From an uncultured Clostridia bacterium (GTDB taxonomy: Bacteria > Bacillota > Clostridia > Oscillospirales > CAG-272), in NCBI GenBank assembly GCA_947652805.1, contig CANTEM010000044.1, forward strand, positions 1-8,073: a DNA stretch of 8,073 nucleotides. Reading direction: 5' to 3'. This document shows, in pieces, positions 1 to 6,979 of this stretch. Every line of letters starts with the position of its first letter. The first letter of the stretch is position 1. A program made the translations under genes and the position numbers. The notes beneath the pieces are model-generated. The model saw nothing but the letters and a program-made list of their open reading frames with translations. It did no database searches and had not been told where the DNA came from.

Positions 1-38
1 AACATCTTGGAAAAAGTGCAAGGTACTAGAATATAGTG

Positions 39-212
39 ATTGTGGATATTGTAGAAACGGGAAAAACCCTGTACGAAAACAATCTGGAACCCTATGAGAC
101 GATTGTTCCAATCAGCGCGCGTTTGGTGGTTAATAAAGCCAGCTTCCAGTTTAAAAATGCAGAGATCCTTGCAATGACAGAAAAAATTCAAAAGGCAATT
201 GCAGAAAAATAA
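39..212 (+). CDS. hisG: ATP phosphoribosyltransferase HisG, C-terminal fragment (5' part missing)
   Basis: HisG condenses ATP with PRPP in the first, committed step of histidine synthesis. Only the last 57 residues are present. They begin IVDIVETGKTL and continue through PISARLVVNKAS, both typical of the HisG C-terminal half, and end about 25 residues after VNKAS. That end fits the short HisG form, which lacks the C-terminal regulatory domain and normally needs HisZ. The frame is open from base 30, but an in-frame TAG lies at 27-29. The residues read from bases 1-38 do not resemble HisG in any frame, where something like a GLADA stretch is expected. The gene is therefore either cut by a rearrangement or insertion, or joined to unrelated sequence at a contig edge. 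No convincing start codon or ribosome binding site precedes the fragment. Its stop is 38 bases before hisD. The family call is firm; whether the gene works in the cell cannot be told. Confidence 0.85.
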   Translation: MVDIVETGKTLYENNLEPYETIVPISARLVVNKASFQFKNAEILAMTEKIQKAIAEK

Positions 213-250
213 TTTACAGATAAAGATTCTAAGGAAAGGTACAGCATACA

Positions 251-1534
251 ATGATACGTGTGATGGAATATGCCCAGTGCGCGGAAGAAATTCTGAACCG
301 GAGCGTTCAAACAGTGGATCCGGATGTTGAAAAGGCAGTTGCCGAAATCATCCGCACGGTGCAGGCGGAGGGCGATCAGGCGTTGCTTGCTTATACGAAA
401 AAGTTTGATCAGGCAGAACTTGACAGTCTTGCAGTAAATGAAGAAGAAATCGACGAAGCAGTTGCTTCCATGGGCGATACATATTTGCAGATTCTGAAAG
501 AAGCAAAAGAAAGAATCTGGGCATTCCATGCCAATCAGAAACGCAGTGGATTTGTTTTGACCGGAGCCTGTGGAGAAGTGCTTGGTCAGCGTGTCATTCC
601 CATGGAGCGGGTCGGACTGTATGTTCCCGGCGGGACGGCGGCATATCCTTCTTCCGTATTGATGAACTGCGTCCCTGCTCAGATCGCCGGAGTAGAAGAG
701 ATCGTTATGGTAACTCCTCCTGGTAAGGATGGGAAAATCAATCCGGTGATTTTGGCGGCTGCAAAAATTGGCGGCGTCCGGAAGATTTTTAAGGTTGGCG
801 GCGCACAGGCGATTGCTGCATTGGCATATGGCACCCAGTCTGTACCCCGGGTGGATAAGATCGTAGGACCCGGAAACCGATTTGTTGCCGAGGCAAAACG
901 GCAGGTGTTTGGTGCTGTTGCCATTGATATGATTGCTGGCCCCAGCGAAATTCTGGTGATTGCAGACGGTGCCTCTGATCCTACCTATGTTGCAGCGGAT
1001 CTGCTGTCTCAGGCAGAACACGACGTTTGCGCTTCTGCTGTACTTGTTACCGATAGCAGGGAACTGGCAGAGCAGGTGGCGCAGGAGCTGGAACGGCAAA
1101 TTCCGCTCCTTTCCAGACAGGAAATCGCCCGCAAATCCATTGACAGCAACGGAAAAATCATTATTGCCGATTCCATTCGGCAGGCGGTGGAAATTTCCAA
1201 CGCACTGGCGCCGGAACATTTGGAAATCTGCACAGACAATCCTTTTGATTATCTCGGACAGGTAAAGCATGCAGGCAGCGTGTTTCTGGGAAGATACTGC
1301 CCGGAAGCATTGGGGGACTATTTTGCAGGTCCCAACCACACCTTGCCTACCAGCGGAACGGCACGTTTTTCCAGCCCGCTGTCCGTAGATGATTTTGTAA
1401 AGAAAACACAGTTTACCTATTATACCAAAGAGGCGTTGGCACCTGTTTATGAAAAAGTCGGATATTTTGCAGACCAGGAAGGGCTTGGCGCCCATGCGAA
1501 ATCTGCACGGATCCGGTTTGCAAAGTCAGAATAA
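251..1534 (+). CDS. hisD: Histidinol dehydrogenase HisD
   Basis: This cytosolic zinc enzyme catalyses the last two steps of the pathway, the NAD-dependent four-electron oxidation of L-histidinol to L-histidine via histidinal. The 427-residue length is normal for the family. Visible motifs in order are VPGGTA (about 125-130), GPGNRFVAEAK (206-216), GPSEILVIAD (230-239), SQAEHD (253-258), PEHLE (321-325), PEALGDYFAGPNHTLPTSG (351-369) and GAH (413-415). By comparison with the E. coli enzyme, the zinc ligands are Gln254, His257, Asp356 and His415, and the catalytic Glu/His pair is Glu322/His323; all are present. The ATG at 251 is preceded by AAGGAAAGG at 231-239, 11 bases away. A second ATG at 263 is possible but less well placed. 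hisC follows after 15 bases. An open frame of 435 codons runs antisense over the gene but looks like a shadow. Confidence 0.98.
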   Translation: MIRVMEYAQCAEEILNRSVQTVDPDVEKAVAEIIRTVQAEGDQALLAYTKKFDQAELDSLAVNEEEIDEAVASMGDTYLQILKEAKERIWAFHANQKRSGFVLTGACGEVLGQRVIPMERVGLYVPGGTAAYPSSVLMNCVPAQIAGVEEIVMVTPPGKDGKINPVILAAAKIGGVRKIFKVGGAQAIAALAYGTQSVPRVDKIVGPGNRFVAEAKRQVFGAVAIDMIAGPSEILVIADGASDPTYVAADLLSQAEHDVCASAVLVTDSRELAEQVAQELERQIPLLSRQEIARKSIDSNGKIIIADSIRQAVEISNALAPEHLEICTDNPFDYLGQVKHAGSVFLGRYCPEALGDYFAGPNHTLPTSGTARFSSPLSVDDFVKKTQFTYYTKEALAPVYEKVGYFADQEGLGAHAKSARIRFAKSE

Positions 1535-1549
1535 ACGGAGCAAGGGAAT

Positions 1550-2599
1550 ATGAGCAGATTTTTAAGTCAGCGGTTTGCGGCGTTGGAGCCGTATACGCCG
1601 GGGGAACAGCCCCAGGATCGAACATATATTAAATTAAATACCAACGAATCCCCCTATCCGCCCTCCCCCAGAGTATTGGAGGCTGTAAATGCAGAACAGG
1701 TTTCCATGTTGAATCTGTATCCGGATCCAACTTGCGGACTGCTGCGGGAAAAACTGGCGGAGACCTATGGCGTGGGGCCGGAAAATGTGTTTGTCACCAA
1801 TGGATCGGACGATATTCTCAATATGTCTTTTATGGCATTTTGCGACCGGGATCATGGGATTGCTTTCCCGGATATCACATACGGATTTTATTCCGTGTAC
1901 GGACAGTTGCATGATGTCCCATGCCGGGTAATTCCCCTGACGGAGGATTATCAGGTGCATGTGCCGGATTATGTCAATATCGGCTCCAATGTGATCATTG
2001 CCAATCCCAACGCGCCCACAGGCATTGCGTTGTCGCTGGAAGAGATTGAACGGATTGTGCAAAGCAACCCGGATCATGTGGTGATGATTGATGAAGCATA
2101 TGTGGATTTCGGCGCTGTATCCGCGCTGCCGCTGCTGGGACAGTATAAAAATCTGCTGATTATCCGTACCTATTCCAAATCCCGCTCCCTTGCAGGTGCA
2201 AGACTTGGATTTGCCATCGGCGATGCTGCATTGATCGAAGATTTGGAACGGATCAAGTATTCCATGAATCCCTATGATATCAACCGGCTCACGCAGGTTG
2301 CGGGAATTGCCTGTCTGGAATCGGACGATTATTATAAGGCAAATGCAGAAAAAATCATCCGCGTCCGGGACTATACTACAAAAGCATTAGAAGCGCGCGG
2401 CTTTACCGTGCTTCCCTCCGGTGCAAATTTTGTATTTGCGAAAAAGCCGGGCATTGCGGGGAAGGATCTGTATCAGTTCCTGCGGGAGAACGGCGTCCTG
2501 GTGCGCTGGTTTGACAAGGAGCGGATCCGGGATTTTCTGCGTATAACCATTGGTACCCGGGAGCAAATGGACAAGCTGCTGTTTGTTTTAGACAAATGA
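1550..2599 (+). CDS. hisC: Histidinol-phosphate aminotransferase HisC
   Basis: HisC is a PLP-dependent fold-type I aminotransferase that moves the amino group of glutamate to imidazole-acetol phosphate, giving histidinol phosphate and 2-oxoglutarate. At 349 residues it has the usual length. The substrate-site segment LNTNESPYPPSP lies at 29-40, the cofactor-binding VTNGSDD at 82-88 and ANPNAPTG at 151-158 (Asn154 near the PLP ring oxygen). DEAYVDF at 181-187 supplies the Asp that pairs with the pyridine nitrogen. TYSKSRSLAGARLG at 207-220 contains the Schiff-base lysine Lys210 and the phosphate-binding Arg218. The RITIGT segment near the C-terminus (331-336) provides the carboxylate-binding Arg331. 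A purine-rich GGAGCAAGGGA just upstream serves as ribosome binding site. Related aminotransferases can look similar, but the operon position makes HisC secure. The gap to the next gene is 115 bases, unusually long for this operon. Confidence 0.97.
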   Translation: MSRFLSQRFAALEPYTPGEQPQDRTYIKLNTNESPYPPSPRVLEAVNAEQVSMLNLYPDPTCGLLREKLAETYGVGPENVFVTNGSDDILNMSFMAFCDRDHGIAFPDITYGFYSVYGQLHDVPCRVIPLTEDYQVHVPDYVNIGSNVIIANPNAPTGIALSLEEIERIVQSNPDHVVMIDEAYVDFGAVSALPLLGQYKNLLIIRTYSKSRSLAGARLGFAIGDAALIEDLERIKYSMNPYDINRLTQVAGIACLESDDYYKANAEKIIRVRDYTTKALEARGFTVLPSGANFVFAKKPGIAGKDLYQFLRENGVLVRWFDKERIRDFLRITIGTREQMDKLLFVLDK

Positions 2600-2615
2600 G
2601 GAAAATCCGGAAGGA

Positions 2616-2667
2616 TGAAATGCTGTGGGATCCGGCGTCTGTCTCTATCAGACCGGAATGCATTTCA
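2616..2667 (+). other. Predicted intercistronic RNA hairpin between hisC and hisB
   Basis: The 115-base gap between hisC and hisB can fold into a two-part stem. The outer stem is 8 perfect pairs, TGAAATGC (2616-2623) with GCATTTCA (2660-2667). After an asymmetric internal loop, the inner stem pairs TCCG (2631-2634) with CGGA (2654-2657) and, past a two-base bulge, GTCTG (2637-2641) with CAGAC (2649-2653), closed by a seven-base loop. No T-run follows, so it is not an intrinsic terminator in this direction. It could be an RNA-processing or stability element, or a small palindromic repeat inserted between genes. The pairing is read directly from the sequence; any function is inferred. Confidence 0.55.
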
Positions 2668-2696
2668 CCCATGACGAAACCGTTACAAAACCAAAG

Positions 2697-2703
2697 AAAG
2701 GGA
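2697..2703 (+). promoter_or_regulatory. Ribosome binding site that sets the hisB start
   Basis: AAAGGGA lies 11 bases before the ATG at 2715. The hisB frame stays open upstream to a GTG at 2625, but that start has no good ribosome binding site and would add 30 residues not found in HisB. This site and the family N-terminus (MRIGTINRTTKET) both favour 2715. Confidence 0.7.
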
Positions 2704-2714
2704 TAACCAAACAT

Positions 2715-3302
2715 ATGAGAATCGGTACAATCAACAGAACAACAAAAGAGACGGACATTCAGTTGAGGCTGTGCCTGGAGGGAACAGGACAAGGGGAGAT
2801 TGATACAGGCGTGGGATTTTTGGATCACATGCTCACGCTGTTTGCCTCTCACGGACGGTTCGACCTCTCTCTTGCCTGCAAGGGGGACTTGCAGGTGGAC
2901 GCCCACCACACGGTGGAGGATATCGGCATTTGCCTAGGGAAAGCCTTCAGCGAAGCGCTGGGCGACATGCGGGGAATTTGCCGCTATGGAGATATTACGC
3001 TTCCCATGGATGAAGCGCTGATTTTGTGTGCCGCCGATTTTTCCGGACGTTCCTATTTGGGGTATACAGTGCAGCTTCCTGCTGCTAAGGTGGGTGCATT
3101 TGATACGGAGCTTGTGGAGGAGTTTTTGCTGGCATTTGTACGCAATGCGGGACTGACGCTGCATGTGCGGCAGCTTGCCGGAACCAACACCCACCATATT
3201 ATTGAAGGAATTTTCAAAGCCCTTGGCCGCACGATGCGCAAGTGTGTTGCAATGGATCCGCAGACAGCAGGGGAAATTCCTTCAACCAAAGGGGTACTGT
3301 AA
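2715..3302 (+). CDS. hisB: Imidazoleglycerol-phosphate dehydratase HisB (monofunctional)
   Basis: HisB removes water from imidazole-glycerol phosphate to give imidazole-acetol phosphate, using a two-manganese centre in a 24-subunit cytosolic shell. The 195-residue protein is the dehydratase alone, without the N-terminal HAD phosphatase domain of the enterobacterial fusion, so histidinol phosphatase must come from another gene, here the PHP gene at the operon end. Motifs seen are RTTKET (8-13), GVGFLDHM (32-39, His38), DAHHTVEDIGI (62-72, with His64, His65 and Glu68 as metal ligands), LPMDEA (96-101), FDTELVEEF (129-137), THHIIE (159-164, with His160, His161 and Glu164) and the C-terminal IPSTKGVL (188-195), which binds substrate phosphate. 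All expected metal ligands are present. It ends 2 bases before hisH, suggesting translational coupling. The hairpin described at 2616-2667 lies upstream and might tune its expression. Confidence 0.97.
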   Translation: MRIGTINRTTKETDIQLRLCLEGTGQGEIDTGVGFLDHMLTLFASHGRFDLSLACKGDLQVDAHHTVEDIGICLGKAFSEALGDMRGICRYGDITLPMDEALILCAADFSGRSYLGYTVQLPAAKVGAFDTELVEEFLLAFVRNAGLTLHVRQLAGTNTHHIIEGIFKALGRTMRKCVAMDPQTAGEIPSTKGVL

Positions 3303-3304
3303 GG

Positions 3305-3922
3305 ATGATAGCGATTATTGATTATGGCGTGGGCAACCTGTTTTCCCTGCGATCCTCCTTTGCCTATATTGGCGAGGATGCGGTTGTAACCGGCGATCAG
3401 GAAAAAATAGCAGCGTGTGACCGGATTATCCTGCCTGGGGTAGGCGCTTTCGGAGACGCTGCAAATAAGCTGCGGGCGGCGGGACTCGATCAGGTGGTCA
3501 TTCGCGAGGCGGAAAAAGGCAAACCGCTCCTGGGAATATGTCTGGGCATGCAGCTTCTTTTTGAGAAAAGTCTGGAATATGGGGAGCATGCAGGGCTGGG
3601 ACTGATCCCCGGCGCGGTGGTTCCCATGCGCGGCGTAGTGCCGGATGCATATAAGGTTCCGCAGATCGGTTGGAATGCGTTGCAATTTCCAAAGGATAAG
3701 CCGCGCAGCGCACTTTATAAAAATATCCGGGAGGGGGATCACGTGTATTTTGTGCATTCCTATTATGCGGATCAGTGCGATCCCTGGGTGAGCGCGGTGA
3801 CAGAATACGGCACGCAGATCACGGCATCTGCCGAAAACGGAAATGTATATGGGACCCAGTTTCATCCGGAAAAGAGCGGAACAGTGGGACTGAACATATT
3901 AAAGGCATTTTGTGAAGTTTAA
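3305..3922 (+). CDS. hisH: Imidazole glycerol phosphate synthase, glutaminase subunit HisH
   Basis: HisH is the class I glutamine amidotransferase half of IGP synthase. It hydrolyses glutamine and passes ammonia through the HisF barrel. The 205-residue protein starts MIAIIDYGVGN, the usual family start. The nucleophile elbow GICLGMQ places the catalytic Cys at 79, and FHPEKS places His187 and Glu189, completing the triad. Lys190, just after the triad Glu, matches the lysine that salt-bridges HisF Asp98 in the Thermotoga complex, and that Asp is present in the HisF here. One mild variation is KVPQIGWN at 117-124, where many homologues have His instead of Gln120. The frame is open further upstream, but the ATG at 3305 fits the family and has AAAGGGG at 3288-3294 ten bases before it, inside the end of hisB. 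The hisB stop is 2 bases upstream. Confidence 0.97.
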   Translation: MIAIIDYGVGNLFSLRSSFAYIGEDAVVTGDQEKIAACDRIILPGVGAFGDAANKLRAAGLDQVVIREAEKGKPLLGICLGMQLLFEKSLEYGEHAGLGLIPGAVVPMRGVVPDAYKVPQIGWNALQFPKDKPRSALYKNIREGDHVYFVHSYYADQCDPWVSAVTEYGTQITASAENGNVYGTQFHPEKSGTVGLNILKAFCEV

Positions 3923-3946
3923 AACGATAAGGAAGACGGTAGAGAT

Positions 3947-4669
3947 ATGAATTTATTTCCTGCAATTGACTTATATGAAGGAAAAGCGGTGCGTCTGGTG
4001 AAAGGCGACTATGCGCAGATGACCGTTTACAGCGAAAATCCGGAGGAGCTGGGCGGTGCGTTTCGCTGCGCCGGAGCGGAGTATCTGCATACGGTTGACC
4101 TGGAAGGCGCTAAGGACGGTACGACTCCCAATCTGGAAACAGTGCAGAAATTGGTGGAAACCAGCGGATTGAAGGTGCAGGTGGGCGGAGGCATCCGCAG
4201 CCCGGAGATCGTGCGCCGCTACTTGGATGCCGGTGTGCACAGAGTCATTATCGGAACAGCCGCAGTGACCGATCCGGATTTTTTGCAGGATATGGTGGAG
4301 ACATACGGTAAACAGATTGCCGTAGGCGTGGATGTACGGGACGGCATGGCGGCGATTCGCGGCTGGCAGGAGCAAAGTGCGCTTACCTGTGACGGACTGT
4401 TTGCGCGGCTGACCCAGGCTGGCGTGCAGACAGTGATCTGTACAGATATATCCAAGGACGGCATGCTTGCCGGTCCGAATATGGAAATGTATAAGGAACT
4501 TTCGGAAAAATATCAGGTGCGTTTGATTGCATCCGGCGGAATTACAACTTTGGATGATGTAAGAAAATTGCGGGATATGGATTTGTACGGCGCAATTTTG
4601 GGCAAATCCATTTATACAGGTTCAATTGATCTTGCCGCTGCTGTACTGGCTTGCCGGGGCGTGCTTTGA
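3947..4669 (+). CDS. hisA: ProFAR isomerase HisA
   Basis: HisA is a single-domain beta/alpha barrel that isomerises the aminoaldose ProFAR to the aminoketose PRFAR through an Amadori rearrangement. The 240-residue length is typical. The catalytic pair is Asp8 (in FPAIDLYEGKAVRL) and Asp129 (in VGVDVRDG). Phosphate-binding loops are VGGGIRS at 79-85 and ASGGIT at 195-200, and TDISKDGML at 166-174 also matches the family. The half-barrel symmetry with the neighbouring HisF is evident in the paired GGGI and SGG loops. The sequence reads as HisA and not as the bifunctional PriA of actinobacteria, because no trpF-type context exists here; this distinction rests on operon context. The ribosome binding site is weak: AAGGA at 3929-3933 is 13 bases from the ATG. 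The start is still well supported because it puts the first catalytic Asp at residue 8. Confidence 0.97.
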   Translation: MNLFPAIDLYEGKAVRLVKGDYAQMTVYSENPEELGGAFRCAGAEYLHTVDLEGAKDGTTPNLETVQKLVETSGLKVQVGGGIRSPEIVRRYLDAGVHRVIIGTAAVTDPDFLQDMVETYGKQIAVGVDVRDGMAAIRGWQEQSALTCDGLFARLTQAGVQTVICTDISKDGMLAGPNMEMYKELSEKYQVRLIASGGITTLDDVRKLRDMDLYGAILGKSIYTGSIDLAAAVLACRGVL

Positions 4670-4684
4670 TTTGGAGATGTTGAA

Positions 4685-5443
4685 ATGATAACAAAACGGA
4701 TTATTCCTTGTTTGGATGTGCGGGACGGCCGTGTGGTAAAGGGTGTAAACTTTTTGGATGTAAACGATGTGTCCTCTCCGATTACTCTGGCGAAGTTTTA
4801 CAGCGAAAACGGCGCGGATGAATTGGTTTTTTATGATATTACCGCTTCCTTTGAGGGCAGACAGCTTTTTACAAACATTTTAACAGAGGTTGCCAGCCAG
4901 ATTTTCATTCCCCTTACAGTGGGCGGGGGAATCAACACAGTGGACGATTTCGACCGGGTATTGAAATGCGGTGCGGATAAGGTCAGCGTCAATTCCGGTG
5001 CGATCCGGGATCCCGGGCTGATCCCTGCGGCTGCAAAAAAATACGGGGATCAGTGTGTGGTGCTGTCGGTGGATGTGCGGCGTGTGGACGGGAAATTTAC
5101 CGTTTTCGCAAAGGGCGGCAGGGAAAATACCGGCATTGATGCGCTGGAATGGATCCGGCAGGGCGTGGAAAACGGCGCAGGTGAGATTGTGCTCAACAGT
5201 ATTGACACAGACGGGGTAAAGGAAGGTTTTGATCTGGAAATGCTGGATGCTGTTTGCAGCATTGTGGATGTGCCGGTGATTGCTTCCGGCGGCGCCGGCT
5301 GCATGGAGGACTTTACCCGTTTGTTTACACAGGTGCCGAAAGTGGATGCGGGGCTGGCGGCTTCTATCTTCCACTTTGGAGAAGTGTCGATTCATAATTT
5401 AAAAGAAAAACTGCTGGGTGACGGCATTAACGTCCGGCTGTAA
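4685..5443 (+). CDS. hisF: Imidazole glycerol phosphate synthase, cyclase subunit HisF
   Basis: HisF is the barrel subunit of IGP synthase. It joins ammonia from HisH to PRFAR and cleaves the product to imidazole-glycerol phosphate and AICAR, the latter returning to purine synthesis. The 252-residue protein keeps the Thermotoga numbering without gaps at key sites: catalytic Asp11 (CLDVRDG) and Asp130 (LSVDVRR), Lys19, and Asp176 in NSIDTDG. Phosphate loops are VGGGI (79-83) and SGGAG (201-205). The residues that gate the ammonia tunnel in the Thermotoga enzyme, Arg5, Glu46, Lys99 and Glu167, are all present, as is Asp98 for the HisH interface. An ancestral half-barrel repeat is visible as in HisA. 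GGAG at 4673-4676 serves as ribosome binding site about eight bases before the ATG. hisA ends 15 bases upstream. Confidence 0.98.
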   Translation: MITKRIIPCLDVRDGRVVKGVNFLDVNDVSSPITLAKFYSENGADELVFYDITASFEGRQLFTNILTEVASQIFIPLTVGGGINTVDDFDRVLKCGADKVSVNSGAIRDPGLIPAAAKKYGDQCVVLSVDVRRVDGKFTVFAKGGRENTGIDALEWIRQGVENGAGEIVLNSIDTDGVKEGFDLEMLDAVCSIVDVPVIASGGAGCMEDFTRLFTQVPKVDAGLAASIFHFGEVSIHNLKEKLLGDGINVRL

Positions 5444-5463
5444 TATAATTTCAAATAAAACCT

Positions 5464-5468
5464 GGAGG
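5464..5468 (+). promoter_or_regulatory. Ribosome binding site of hisIE
   Basis: GGAGG lies six bases before the ATG at 5475, the best-spaced ribosome binding site in the operon. It decides the hisIE start, because the frame is open 57 bases further upstream into the end of hisF. Confidence 0.85.
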
Positions 5469-5474
5469 ATTACG

Positions 5475-6122
5475 ATGCATATTGATACAGAAAAACTGAA
5501 ATTCGATGAAAAGGGATTGATTCCCGCGGTTGTGATTGACAGCAGAACAAACAAGGTTCTGACTGTGGCATATATGAACCGGGAAAGTCTTGCGATCAGT
5601 CTGGAAGAGAAGCGCACCTGCTTCTGGTCTCGCTCTCGGCAAAAGCTTTGGAGAAAAGGTGAAACTTCCGGAAATGTGCAGCATATTGTGCGTATTGATA
5701 CGGACTGCGACTGTGATGCGCTGACCGTATACGTGCTGCCGGAGGGCCCTGCCTGTCACACCGGGGAAGAATCCTGCTTTTACAATTCTGTATATGAAGG
5801 GGAAGAGCCGTTCTCTCTGAATGCTCTGATGCGGCTGATCGAGGGCAGAAAAACGGAGAAGAAGGAAGGTTCATACACTACCTATCTTTTTGAAAAGGGA
5901 ATAGATAAAATCCTGAAAAAGGTGGGTGAAGAATGTACGGAGGTCATCATCGCTGGCAAGGCAGACGATCATGCAGAAGTGATTTATGAGATTTCCGACC
6001 TGACCTATCACGTACTTGTGCTGATGGTGCAGATGGGTATATCGATTGATGATATTTACAAAGAACTGGCTTCTCGCCATGTGATAGATCACAAGGTGAA
6101 ACAGGAGAAAATGACGAAATGA
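5475..6122 (+). CDS. hisIE: Bifunctional phosphoribosyl-AMP cyclohydrolase / phosphoribosyl-ATP pyrophosphatase HisIE
   Basis: This fused cytosolic enzyme does steps two and three of the pathway. Its C-terminal HisE domain splits PR-ATP to PR-AMP and pyrophosphate, and its N-terminal HisI domain opens the adenine ring to give ProFAR. Of 215 residues, HisI covers about 1-108. It has AYMNRESL (32-39), [18 protein letters not shown] (50-67) and DTDCDCDAL (75-83), whose Asp77, Asp79 and Asp81 match the magnesium ligands. Cys78, Cys94 and Cys101 match the zinc cysteines of the archaeal HisI structure. HisE covers about 130-205. It has the MazG-like helical metal motif [14 protein letters not shown] (149-162, with Glu152, Glu153 and Glu156) and [14 protein letters not shown] (171-184, with Glu172 and Asp175). 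Both active sites look complete. The stop overlaps the next start by ATGA, which favours coupled translation. Confidence 0.97.
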   Translation: MHIDTEKLKFDEKGLIPAVVIDSRTNKVLTVAYMNRESLAISLEEKRTCFWSRSRQKLWRKGETSGNVQHIVRIDTDCDCDALTVYVLPEGPACHTGEESCFYNSVYEGEEPFSLNALMRLIEGRKTEKKEGSYTTYLFEKGIDKILKKVGEECTEVIIAGKADDHAEVIYEISDLTYHVLVLMVQMGISIDDIYKELASRHVIDHKVKQEKMTK

Positions 6123-6937
6123 CGTCTCCATCCAATCTGCATACTCATACTGTTTACTGCGACGGAAAAAATACGGCGGAGGAACTGATTCGGCGTGCTA
6201 TAGAGTTGGGCTGGGAATCCATCGGGTTTTCCGGTCACGCATATACGGCATGCGATCCGACGTATTGTATGTCCCGGGAGGATACGGTATTATATCGGCA
6301 GGAAATATTGGCGCTGCGGGAAAAGTATCGGGAGATCATACGGGTATATCTGGGCATTGAGCAGGATTTGTTTTCCGATGCGCCCAATTTCCCCTATGAT
6401 TACAGGATCGGCAGTACCCACTATTTGCTGTGCAGTGACGGTGCATATGTACCGGTGGATGATTCCCCCGAGGTTACAGCAGAGGCTGTGGATCGCTATT
6501 TTGGCGGTGACTATTATCGGTATGCACAGGCGTATTATCGGCAGATTGCCGATGTTGCAAAGGTAACCGGATGCGATATTGTAGGACATTTTGATCTGAT
6601 CACAAAATTCAATGAAGGCGGGCGGTTCTTTGATGAAACGGACGCAAGATACCGGACTGCTGCTATTGAGGCATTGGGGCAGGTTGTACAAACGTGCCGG
6701 CTGTTTGAAATCAATACAGGCGCTATGCTGCGTGCAGGGCGGTCCGTTCCGTATCCAGCAGCGTTTCTGTTGCGGGAGCTGTGCCGGCTTGGTGGCTCGG
6801 TGATTATCACCAGTGACTGTCACCAGGTGAAAGGGTTGGATTGGGCTTTTGCGCAGGCTGCGGAGCTTGCGAAGGATGCCGGCTTCCGCTACTGTAAAAT
6901 TTTGCGCGACGGTGTGTTCGCAGATACTATGCTTTAA
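6119..6937 (+). CDS. hisJ: PHP-family histidinol-phosphatase (HisJ/HisK type)
   Basis: This protein most likely hydrolyses L-histidinol phosphate to histidinol, the step that HisB cannot do here because it lacks a phosphatase domain. The 272 residues show the polymerase-and-histidinol-phosphatase (PHP) metal signature: HTH at 8-10 in [13 protein letters not shown], His40 in GFSGH, Glu81 in GIEQD, His101 in IGSTHYL, His157 in VGHFDL, and Asp233 and His235 in TSDCH. These match the three-metal site known in the family. The length agrees with the Bacillus/Lactococcus type. It overlaps hisIE by ATGA (6119-6122), with AGGAGA at 6102-6107 as a possible ribosome binding site, and is the last gene before the terminator. 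PHP proteins also include unrelated phosphoesterases, so the specific substrate rests on the motif set plus operon position. The symbol hisK is also used for this enzyme. Confidence 0.93.
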   Translation: MTSPSNLHTHTVYCDGKNTAEELIRRAIELGWESIGFSGHAYTACDPTYCMSREDTVLYRQEILALREKYREIIRVYLGIEQDLFSDAPNFPYDYRIGSTHYLLCSDGAYVPVDDSPEVTAEAVDRYFGGDYYRYAQAYYRQIADVAKVTGCDIVGHFDLITKFNEGGRFFDETDARYRTAAIEALGQVVQTCRLFEINTGAMLRAGRSVPYPAAFLLRELCRLGGSVIITSDCHQVKGLDWAFAQAAELAKDAGFRYCKILRDGVFADTML

Positions 6938-6946
6938 ACAGAACAT

Positions 6947-6977
6947 AAAAAGCCTTCCCTGCCAGGGAAGGCTTTTT
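6947..6977. terminator. Bidirectional intrinsic terminator
   Basis: A perfect 10-pair stem, AGCCTTCCCT (6951-6960) with AGGGAAGGCT (6964-6973), closes a three-base loop. It is flanked by five A on the left and five T on the right, so it has a U-run in either reading direction. It starts 9 bases after the phosphatase stop codon and lies only a few bases past the stop of the opposing glycosyltransferase gene. It therefore ends the his operon and very probably the convergent gene too. Confidence 0.93.
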
Positions 6978-6979
6978 AT

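Noticed and set aside
188..1495. 435-codon open frame antisense to hisD
   Set aside because: It lies fully across a clear, intact hisD, its translation is rich in Cys, His, Phe and Arg with no family resemblance, and it has no convincing ribosome binding site; it is a shadow of hisD codon use.
2625..2714. N-terminal extension of hisB from a GTG at 2625
   Set aside because: The added 30 residues are unlike HisB, fall in the predicted hairpin and lack a ribosome binding site; the ATG at 2715 gives the normal 195-residue protein.
3053..3865. 270-codon open frame antisense to hisB and hisH
   Set aside because: It spans two well-supported genes, its protein has no recognisable domain and its composition is typical of an antisense shadow.
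5444..5449. TATAAT between hisF and hisIE as an internal promoter
   Set aside because: No acceptable -35 box lies 16-19 bases upstream, and an AT-rich gap can give this match by chance.
6513..6542. Repeated TATTATCGG in the phosphatase gene
   Set aside because: It reflects two nearby YYR codon triplets in an intact coding sequence and is not a repeat array.
6290..6946. 218-codon open frame antisense to the phosphatase gene
   Set aside because: It overlaps the phosphatase gene throughout, reads into the terminator and shows no family motif.
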